DNA of 37,821 nucleotides from IMG/VR virus record IMGVR_UViG_3300047548_001098, positions 1-37,821 of that record, one strand, 5' to 3'. The notes under the pieces are model-generated. The model made no database searches. It worked only from the letters and a program-made list of their open reading frames with translations, and was not told the DNA's origin. The position numbers and the translations under genes were made by a program. Of this stretch, positions 26,399-31,733 are shown in pieces (positions within the stretch are counted from its first letter, which is position 1; each line of letters begins with the position of its first letter). This stretch comes from a virus.

Positions 26399-28099
26399 AT
26401 GTGGATTTTATCATTCAATATTCATCATAATGCTTCCGTAACTTTAATGGAGGACGATAAGGTTGTCCTCCATATTGAAGAGGAAAGATTAACTCATGTT
26501 AAGCATGATAAATTTCCTCTTCATTCTTTACAACTGATAAAAAATTACACAAATACTATTGATTATTGTACTTTTACTTACCTTTGGGATTTTAATACAG
26601 ACCCTTCAGTGTATGTAAAATACCTTCAACACTTTTGTGGAATTAGAGTATTGAAATTTGAGCAATCCGAGCATCATCATTTACTACATGCAAATTGTGC
26701 ATTTGGTCATTCAGATTTTGATGATGCGATAGTTATTGTCCTTGATGGTGCTGGGTCAGATTTACCATATGGAAAAGAAAATGAAACCATTTTCCAATTA
26801 AGCAAAACAAATAAACCTAAAATTTTATATCAATCAGTTTTTGGAAAAGATGAATTAGTTAAATCATCAGAAGAATTACCTATCCCAAAATATGTAAATA
26901 AACAAAAAACCATTGGAGCAGGAATGGTATATGCTGCTGCAACAGAGTGGTTGGGGTGGGCTAGTTTAGAATGCGGAAAAACTATGGGGTTAGCACCATA
27001 TGGTGCCTATGATGAAAACATAAAACCAATGATAACCGAGTCTGGTGGAATACCAGAAAGATTTGGTATCCTAAGTTATCATAATGTTGATGACATTGGA
27101 GCAATTTTAAATGGATATGAATACATTGAAGCATCAGAATCACATTGGGCATCAGATGAAATAAAGATTTTATCTGGATATGTAACTTATGGTCCAAAAG
27201 AACTTGAAAGAAGAAGAAGAAATCTTGCGTATACTGTTCAATTTGAATATGAACAATATTTAATTAATCTAGCAAAAAGAGCATTATCATTATCGAATTG
27301 TAAAAATTTAATTTTAACTGGTGGTTGTGCTTTAAATTGTGTTGCTAACTACAAATTATTAAAGACTTTACCAGAAGATATAAATCTTTTTATCGAACCT
27401 CTTTCTTCGGATTGTGGGGTTTCTATGGGTGCTGCTTTTGGTTTATATGATAAACTAAATGAAAAAGGAAATTTCAAATTAAAAAATATTTACCTAGGAC
27501 AACAATTAGAATATAACTATGAATTAAAAGATTCAGAGGTAGAAACAATAGTAAGTCCAGATGATATTGCCCGTCTTTTAGTGGATGGGAACATCATCGC
27601 AATGGCACAAGGAAAATCAGAAGTTGGGCCTAGAGCATTAGGAAATAGGTCCATACTTTTTGACCCAAGACACCCAAATGGAAAAGATATTGTTAATACA
27701 GTAAAAAGAAGAGAATACTTTAGACCGTTTGCTGGTACTGTTTTACTAGAAAACGCTAAAGAATGGTTTGATATGGATAGACTTGAAGAAAGTCCATATA
27801 TGATGTATGCTGTTGATGTATTGGAAGAAAAGAAAAAAGAAATACCAGCAATAACACATGTTGATGGTACTTGCAGAGTACAAACTGTAACAAAAGAACA
27901 AAATAAAAACTATTATGATTTAATAAATTCTTTTTATGAATTAACTGGTGTTCCAATTTTGTTTAATACCTCATTTAATCTTGCTGGTGACACTATGGTA
28001 GAAACCATCATTGATGCATTTAGAACAATGAGAAATAGTCAGATTGAATACTTATATCTTCCAGAAATAGAAAAACTAATCTACTTCCCAAATAAATGA
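26399..28099 (+). CDS. O-carbamoyltransferase (NodU/TobZ family), copy 2
   Basis: A 566-residue paralogue of the preceding enzyme, with all main motifs kept: HHNASVTLM and EEERLTH at the N-terminus, HHHLLHA (about 92-98), VLDGAGSD, GGCALNCVANYK, GKSEVGPRALGNRS (about 404-417), RREYFRPFAG and VPILFNTSFNLAGDTMVET. It differs from copy 1 in the region between the metal motif and the LNCVANYK motif, where acceptor recognition is expected, and carries a KYVNKQKTIGAGMVYAAATE stretch. It is likely active on a different hydroxyl or acceptor; that is inference. The ATG is 3 bases after the upstream stop and the stop overlaps the next ATG by 4 bases. A perfect 9-bp hairpin lies at 26447-26473. Confidence 0.9.
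   Translation: MWILSFNIHHNASVTLMEDDKVVLHIEEERLTHVKHDKFPLHSLQLIKNYTNTIDYCTFTYLWDFNTDPSVYVKYLQHFCGIRVLKFEQSEHHHLLHANCAFGHSDFDDAIVIVLDGAGSDLPYGKENETIFQLSKTNKPKILYQSVFGKDELVKSSEELPIPKYVNKQKTIGAGMVYAAATEWLGWASLECGKTMGLAPYGAYDENIKPMITESGGIPERFGILSYHNVDDIGAILNGYEYIEASESHWASDEIKILSGYVTYGPKELERRRRNLAYTVQFEYEQYLINLAKRALSLSNCKNLILTGGCALNCVANYKLLKTLPEDINLFIEPLSSDCGVSMGAAFGLYDKLNEKGNFKLKNIYLGQQLEYNYELKDSEVETIVSPDDIARLLVDGNIIAMAQGKSEVGPRALGNRSILFDPRHPNGKDIVNTVKRREYFRPFAGTVLLENAKEWFDMDRLEESPYMMYAVDVLEEKKKEIPAITHVDGTCRVQTVTKEQNKNYYDLINSFYELTGVPILFNTSFNLAGDTMVETIIDAFRTMRNSQIEYLYLPEIEKLIYFPNK
26447..26473 (+). other. Perfect 9-bp RNA hairpin near a gene start
   Basis: ATGGAGGAC pairs with GTCCTCCAT around a 9-base loop, 48 bases into the second carbamoyltransferase gene. 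The arm contains a GGAGGA sequence followed by no nearby start codon. There is no T-tract. Confidence 0.5.
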
Positions 28100-28497
28100 A
28101 AAAAGTTTTTGTAAATGGCACATTTGATTTAATTCATTCTGGTCATATACATCTCCTAAACTACGCAAAAAGTTTAGGAGACTTTTTGTATGTGGCAATC
28201 GACACTGATGAAAGAGTCAAAGAAAAAAAGGGTTCTTCTAGACCTATATACAATCTCCAAGAAAGAATATTTCATCTGCAGAATATTAAACCAGTAGATG
28301 TTGTTCTTTCCTTTGCTACTGACAATCAACTGGAAAACCTTGTTAAAATAGTAGAACCTGATATAATGATAGTAGGATCCGATTGGAAAGGAAAACCAGT
28401 TATAGGTTCACAATATGCTTCAAATTTAGTATTTTTTGATCGTATAGAAGAGTATGCAACAACAAAAACAGTACAAAGTATTATTAATAGGGGATAG
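28096..28497 (+). CDS. hldC: HldE C-domain-like heptose-1-phosphate nucleotidyltransferase
   Basis: A 133-residue stand-alone cytidylyltransferase-fold enzyme. It starts with the nucleotide-binding strand VNGTFDLIHSGH, with the HxGH motif at residues 14-17. It then follows the HldE (RfaE domain II) pattern: GSSRPIYNLQERIFHL, then VDVVLSF, LVKIVEPDIMIVGSDWKGK, PVIGSQY, and the end EEYATTKTVQSIINRG, equivalent to the 'sTT.ii..i' of HldE. Expected reaction: D-glycero-beta-D-manno-heptose 1-phosphate plus ATP gives ADP-heptose. Closely related nucleotidyltransferases for glycerol-3-phosphate share the fold, but the SRPI, PD.m..GsDw and TT.tv features and the adjacent kinase favour the heptose enzyme. 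The start overlaps the upstream stop (ATGA); the 3' end overlaps the kinase gene by 44 bases. Confidence 0.82.
   Translation: MKKVFVNGTFDLIHSGHIHLLNYAKSLGDFLYVAIDTDERVKEKKGSSRPIYNLQERIFHLQNIKPVDVVLSFATDNQLENLVKIVEPDIMIVGSDWKGKPVIGSQYASNLVFFDRIEEYATTKTVQSIINRG
28153..28180 (+). other. Perfect 10-bp hairpin followed by a T-tract inside hldC
   Basis: CTCCTAAACT pairs with AGTTTAGGAG around an 8-base loop, then AC and TTTTT. It lies 57 bases into the coding sequence and looks like an attenuator-type terminator, yet sits inside the gene. Confidence 0.5.
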
Positions 28498-29218
28498 TTG
28501 TGAAGATGAGTACATATATGGAAAGTGTGAAAGACTAAATCCAGAAGCACCAGTTCCTGTAATGGTTTATTCCAAGATTGAAACTAAAGCAGGAATGGCA
28601 GGCAACGTTTGCTTGAATCTTCAATCATTTGATATTGATGTTACTTTTTTAACTAACTCAGAAAAAATAGTTAAAACTAGATTTATTGATCAAAAGTCAA
28701 ATCAACAATTACTTAGGGTTGATAATGAGGAGCAAATAAAACCATTGCTACTTCCTGTAAGTAGTAATGGTTTTGATGCAATAGTAATATCAGACTATAA
28801 TAAGGGATACTTAACTACTAAAAAATTATTTGAAGTAGTAGGGTCTTCAAGTATTCCCGTATTTATTGATAGCAAAAAAACAATCTTACCAAATAAAGAA
28901 AATTGTTTTATAAAAATTAATGATGTTGAGTATGAAAAATTAGAAAATCCAGGAGAATACAATAACCTAATAGTCACAAAAGGTTCTGATGGTTGCTTTT
29001 ACCGAGACACCCATTACCCAGGAGAAAAGGTTAATGTATATGATGTGGTTGGTGCTGGTGATACATTTCTTGCAGCATTGACTTATGGTTATCTAAAAAC
29101 TAATGATATTAATAAGGCATTGTGTTTAGCAAACAGGGCAGCTTCTATTGCTGTCCAAAATTATGGAACTTATGTATTAAGCAAAAATGACGTTAACAAC
29201 ATATGTAATAGACATTGA
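28454..29218 (+). CDS. hldA: HldE N-domain-like heptose-7-phosphate kinase (PfkB family)
   Basis: A 254-residue PfkB/ribokinase-family protein with HldE-specific features: GDSCEDEYIYGKCERLNPEA then PVPV (residues about 13-36), KAGMAGNVCLNL, KTRFIDQKSNQQLLRVDNEE, ISDYNKGYL, VTKGSDGCF, and the catalytic VVGAGDTFLA with Asp at about 203. Expected reaction: ATP-dependent phosphorylation of D-glycero-D-manno-heptose 7-phosphate to the 1,7-bisphosphate. It is about 60 residues shorter than the HldE kinase domain; the usual 'itPN..E' acceptor loop is IKINDVEY here. The start codon lies 44 bases inside the upstream gene. The first beta strand (YKVLLIGD) is encoded within the overlap, so the long overlap is real. 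No ATG alternative keeps that strand. Confidence 0.82.
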   Translation: MQQQKQYKVLLIGDSCEDEYIYGKCERLNPEAPVPVMVYSKIETKAGMAGNVCLNLQSFDIDVTFLTNSEKIVKTRFIDQKSNQQLLRVDNEEQIKPLLLPVSSNGFDAIVISDYNKGYLTTKKLFEVVGSSSIPVFIDSKKTILPNKENCFIKINDVEYEKLENPGEYNNLIVTKGSDGCFYRDTHYPGEKVNVYDVVGAGDTFLAALTYGYLKTNDINKALCLANRAASIAVQNYGTYVLSKNDVNNICNRH

Positions 29219-29522
29219 TGGGACTATCTGTATTAATGGAGACTGTTCATCCTGCAAATATGAAGGTAGTACTCCCATCTACGAAAGAATTGAAAAACTA
29301 AACTCCTTATATGATGCAGGTCATATCATAAAGTACTTTACTGCTCGTGGTATGGGAAGGTACAAAGATGATAAAGAAAAAGCAGAAGAAAAATTTTACA
29401 ATCTGACTAAAATGCAATTAGACATATGGGGATGTAAATACCACGAATTAATACTAGGAAAACCAAGTGGTGATATATACATAGATGACAAAGGTATGAA
29501 TGCTAATGACTTCTTCAATTAA
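29187..29522 (+). CDS. Small HAD-superfamily phosphatase
   Basis: A 111-residue minimal HAD protein. Motif I is DIDGTIC with nucleophile Asp9 and acid/base Asp11. Motif II is the FTARG strand (Thr at about residue 52). A GKPSGDIYIDDKG segment (residues about 91-103) carries the metal-binding Asp pair. There is room for no cap domain beyond a short CxxC-like loop (DCSSCKYEG). Such small HADs occur in polysaccharide and nucleotide-sugar clusters. In this context the missing activity would be the heptose 1,7-bisphosphate phosphatase (GmhB role), but it lacks the GmhB signature I would expect, so the substrate is inference. The gene overlaps the kinase by 32 bases and the cupin gene by 23 bases. 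Confidence 0.75.
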   Translation: MTLTTYVIDIDGTICINGDCSSCKYEGSTPIYERIEKLNSLYDAGHIIKYFTARGMGRYKDDKEKAEEKFYNLTKMQLDIWGCKYHELILGKPSGDIYIDDKGMNANDFFN

Positions 29523-29865
29523 ATTAGTCCCTAAGGGATGGGGATTTGAAAAATGGATAGTAAATAATGAGCAGTACTGTGGAAAACTTTTATATTTTGT
29601 AAAGGGGAAGCAATGCTCTTGGCATTACCATAAAATTAAAGACGAGACCTTTTATATTCAGTCTGGAAAAATTATATTGCTTTATGGTTATGATGATGAC
29701 ATAACTTTGGCAGAAAAAAAAGTCCTAAGGAAAGGAGATAATTTCCATGTTCCAGTGGGACTCAGGCATAGGATGTATGCTTTAGAGGATACAGAATTAT
29801 TTGAGTTTTCTACTCAGCATTTTGATTCTGATAGCTATAGAGTCATTGAAGGAGATACTGTCTAA
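29500..29865 (+). CDS. Cupin (type II sugar-phosphate isomerase-like)
   Basis: A 121-residue single-domain cupin. The first cupin motif is CSWHYHKIKDETFYIQSGK, with the metal ligands H, H and E. The second has FHVPVGLRHRM with the last His. The opening PKGWGFEKWI and the closing YRVIEGD resemble the C-terminal cupin half of mannose-6-phosphate isomerase/ManC-type proteins. It may therefore bind or isomerise a sugar phosphate, possibly supplying the pathway; whether it replaces the absent GmhA is speculation. The ATG at 29500 overlaps the HAD gene; the ATG at 29506 (giving MTSSIKLV) is equally possible. Its last 23 bases overlap the 3' end of the opposite-strand hldD. Confidence 0.72.
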   Translation: MLMTSSIKLVPKGWGFEKWIVNNEQYCGKLLYFVKGKQCSWHYHKIKDETFYIQSGKIILLYGYDDDITLAEKKVLRKGDNFHVPVGLRHRMYALEDTELFEFSTQHFDSDSYRVIEGDTV

Positions 29866-30589
29866 CTGTTTTAAATTCATAACCAGTTAACCATTCCATA
29901 TTTGCTTTTGTATAGTTTTGATATTTTCCTTTTAAATGTTCGGGGAAGTCGATGTATTCGATTTCCCCTTTTTTTATTTCTGCAACAAGTTCTGCAACTT
30001 CTTGAAAACTAATTGGATTTCCAGTACCTAAATCATAAATTCCAGATGGTGCTTTGTTATTAAGAACAATATTTACAATATCATCTACACAAACAAAGTC
30101 TCTTAAAAATTGGTCAGACCCTTTGAAAAGTTTAAGTTTTCCTGTTTCTTTAATTTGTTTGGTAAATTTTGAGATTGGTGATGCTTGGTCTTCTTTGTGC
30201 TCTTCACCATTTCCATAAACATTAAAATACCTAAATGATTGAATTGATGAGAATTTTGTAATTGCATAATAATTAAGTGGATTAATAGTCCCAAAAGTAT
30301 TTCCATATACTGATGCTGAAGATGCAAATTTTACTGGGATTTGATATTTAATTGCATAATCAAACAACTGCAACGTAAATGCAACATTGTTGTGGTGTAA
30401 AGTAGATATATTACGTTCTATCGTTGATGAAATTGCCCCCTGGTGAAGAATAAGACTTACCTTATTCCATTGGTCAAATGAGGACAGAAATCTAAAGCAA
30501 TCATCTTTTTCAACTTCAATAACTGGTTTATTAAGAGACTTAAGAAAATTTTTTCCAATAAAACCAGAAGAACCAGTAAGAATTATCAT
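29843..30589 (-). CDS. hldD: ADP-L-glycero-D-manno-heptose 6-epimerase-like (HldD)
   Basis: A 248-residue extended SDR protein, the only minus-strand gene. The NAD(P) motif GSSGFIG is at residues 6-12, HQGAISST at 49-56, the Ser of SSASVYGN at about 90-93, and the catalytic YxxxK at Tyr108-Lys112. HldD-specific stretches follow: FRYFNVYGNGEEHK, LFKGSDQFLRDFVCVDDIV, IYDLGTGNPISFQEVAELV, and GEIEYIDFPEHLKGKYQNYT (208-227). HldD converts ADP-D,D-heptose to ADP-L,D-heptose. Compared with the E. coli enzyme as I remember it, the helix right after YxxxK is shortened by roughly 15-20 residues. No clear Shine-Dalgarno sequence precedes the ATG. A TATAAATC sequence on the minus strand at 30598-30605 is a possible promoter. 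The 3' part contains a plus-strand terminator. Confidence 0.82.
   Translation of the reverse strand: MIILTGSSGFIGKNFLKSLNKPVIEVEKDDCFRFLSSFDQWNKVSLILHQGAISSTIERNISTLHHNNVAFTLQLFDYAIKYQIPVKFASSASVYGNTFGTINPLNYYAITKFSSIQSFRYFNVYGNGEEHKEDQASPISKFTKQIKETGKLKLFKGSDQFLRDFVCVDDIVNIVLNNKAPSGIYDLGTGNPISFQEVAELVAEIKKGEIEYIDFPEHLKGKYQNYTKANMEWLTGYEFKTVRQYLLQ
29942..29978 (+). terminator. Plus-strand intrinsic terminator inside antisense hldD
   Basis: GGGGAAGTCGA pairs with TCGATTTCCCC (11 pairs, one G-U) around loop TGTAT and is followed by TTTTTTTATTT. It lies 77 bases after the cupin stop and would end the plus-strand island transcript. The same bases encode KKGEIEYIDFP of HldD on the other strand. 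Confidence 0.75.
30523..30566 (-). other. RNA hairpin near the start of hldD
   Basis: On the minus strand CTGGTTTTATT pairs with AATAAACCAG (10 pairs, one bulged T) across a 24-base loop. It begins 23 bases into the gene. Confidence 0.35.
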
Positions 30590-30600
30590 AGTAAGTGATT

Positions 30601-30608
30601 TATAAATA
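30601..30608 (+). promoter_or_regulatory. T4-type late promoter TATAAATA
   Basis: An exact octamer in the 41-base gap between divergent hldD and the gene at 30631, ending 22 bases before that ATG. On the opposite strand the overlapping bases read TATAAATC, so the site may fire in both directions. Confidence 0.7.
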
Positions 30609-30630
30609 ATTAAAAGTTAAAGTATAGATC

Positions 30631-31707
30631 ATGGCTTTTGGCCTTTTATCGTCTAATATACCAATTCCGAATAAAAATACTATATTATATACTTCTTCTT
30701 CTGGGGTATTGGTAGACGGAAAAATAACCGTTTCCCACAAAAATTTTGAGCCAACAAGAATTAAAGTTGGAATTTCTACAAATGGTATTGATTCAAAGTA
30801 TATTGTTTCTGCTATTTTAGAAAGAGGAGAAACATATGAATCTGATACTATTTATTTTGGGAATGGTCAAAGTTTAATTATACAATCTTCTTTGCCAAAT
30901 ACCAACTTTGTTATATTTGGGGAAGAATATTCAGATACTACAGACTCAGTAATTCTAACCTCTCAAATATCAACAAAAAATAAAAGACTTCCATTATATA
31001 CTGCACCAGTAGGAAGATCTGTAGAGGTTACTGTAGTTGCCTCTAATTTGGGTTCATTAGATTCTAAAATTAGATTAGGAATTACCACATCATCAATATT
31101 AAACTTTAATAGTTCAGAATATATTGAATATAATGAAAATCTTCACCCAAATCAATCATATACAAGAACAAACTTAAAACTATCAAATGGGCAAACTCTT
31201 GTATATTCTTCGGATGATGGTTCTAAGGTATCATTTGTTGTATTTGGGAAGTCTGTAGAAGAACCACTTCCTCCAAATACTTTTTCTAATTTAACAGTAA
31301 CTGGTCCAGCAAGTATATCTGGAAATGTAAACGTTTCTGGTATTATTACAGCTACATCTATAGATGCTCAAGTAAGTGCTGAAGATGTAACTGGCAATCT
31401 TCCCGAAAATGTTTCATCAACGATAAGATTCCGTTCAAATCAAAGTCCCGTTGGTGTAGCAAGAACATTATCTGCAAACAAAAATTTAAATTTAACTATA
31501 ACGAACGGTATTGCAAATTTATCTGTTTCTGAAAGTATTTCAATTAATGATGGGGCAAGTATAGGGGGTCCATTAAGTGTTGGTTCAACAATCAATGCAC
31601 TAAATAATAAAGTTATAAATGTTGGGACTGCAACCTCTGATTTGGATGCCACTAACAAAAAATATGTTGATACAAGAGCAATTGTAATGGCAATCGCACT
31701 TTCTTAA
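30631..31707 (+). CDS. Fibre-like virion protein with two repeat modules
   Basis: A 358-residue all-beta protein. Residues about 15-100 and 110-205 are two copies of the module that makes up the whole 106-residue protein at 18706: LYT.p.g..v...v...N......[IK]R[VL]G[IV][ST] then Y...N..L..g....R..L....GQ.L...S. Residues about 215-260 (FSNLTVTGPASISGNVNVSG) are the typical 'ltvtG...isG.lnV.G' fibre repeat. The C-terminus (NALNNKVINVGTATSDLDAT then NKKYVDTRA) is the collar-like end seen in T4-like short and long fibres just before chaperone or tip regions. It is probably a tail-fibre or whisker-like protein. It follows an exact late promoter; the ribosome site is weak (AAAGTATAG). Confidence 0.72.
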   Translation: MAFGLLSSNIPIPNKNTILYTSSSGVLVDGKITVSHKNFEPTRIKVGISTNGIDSKYIVSAILERGETYESDTIYFGNGQSLIIQSSLPNTNFVIFGEEYSDTTDSVILTSQISTKNKRLPLYTAPVGRSVEVTVVASNLGSLDSKIRLGITTSSILNFNSSEYIEYNENLHPNQSYTRTNLKLSNGQTLVYSSDDGSKVSFVVFGKSVEEPLPPNTFSNLTVTGPASISGNVNVSGIITATSIDAQVSAEDVTGNLPENVSSTIRFRSNQSPVGVARTLSANKNLNLTITNGIANLSVSESISINDGASIGGPLSVGSTINALNNKVINVGTATSDLDATNKKYVDTRAIVMAIALS

Positions 31708-31733
31708 TTTGCACTATAAGGAGATAATCTTAA

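Noticed and set aside
28096-28497. Glycerol-3-phosphate cytidylyltransferase (teichoic acid type) for the small nucleotidyltransferase
   Set aside because: The fold is shared, but the HldE-specific SRPI, PD..i.GSDW and TT.tv features and the adjoining HldE-type kinase favour the heptose enzyme.
29863-29889. TAACTG/CAGTTA inverted repeat just after the cupin gene as a convergent terminator
   Set aside because: It has a 15-base loop, an AT-rich six-base stem and no T-tract; the much stronger hairpin at 29942 is the better terminator.
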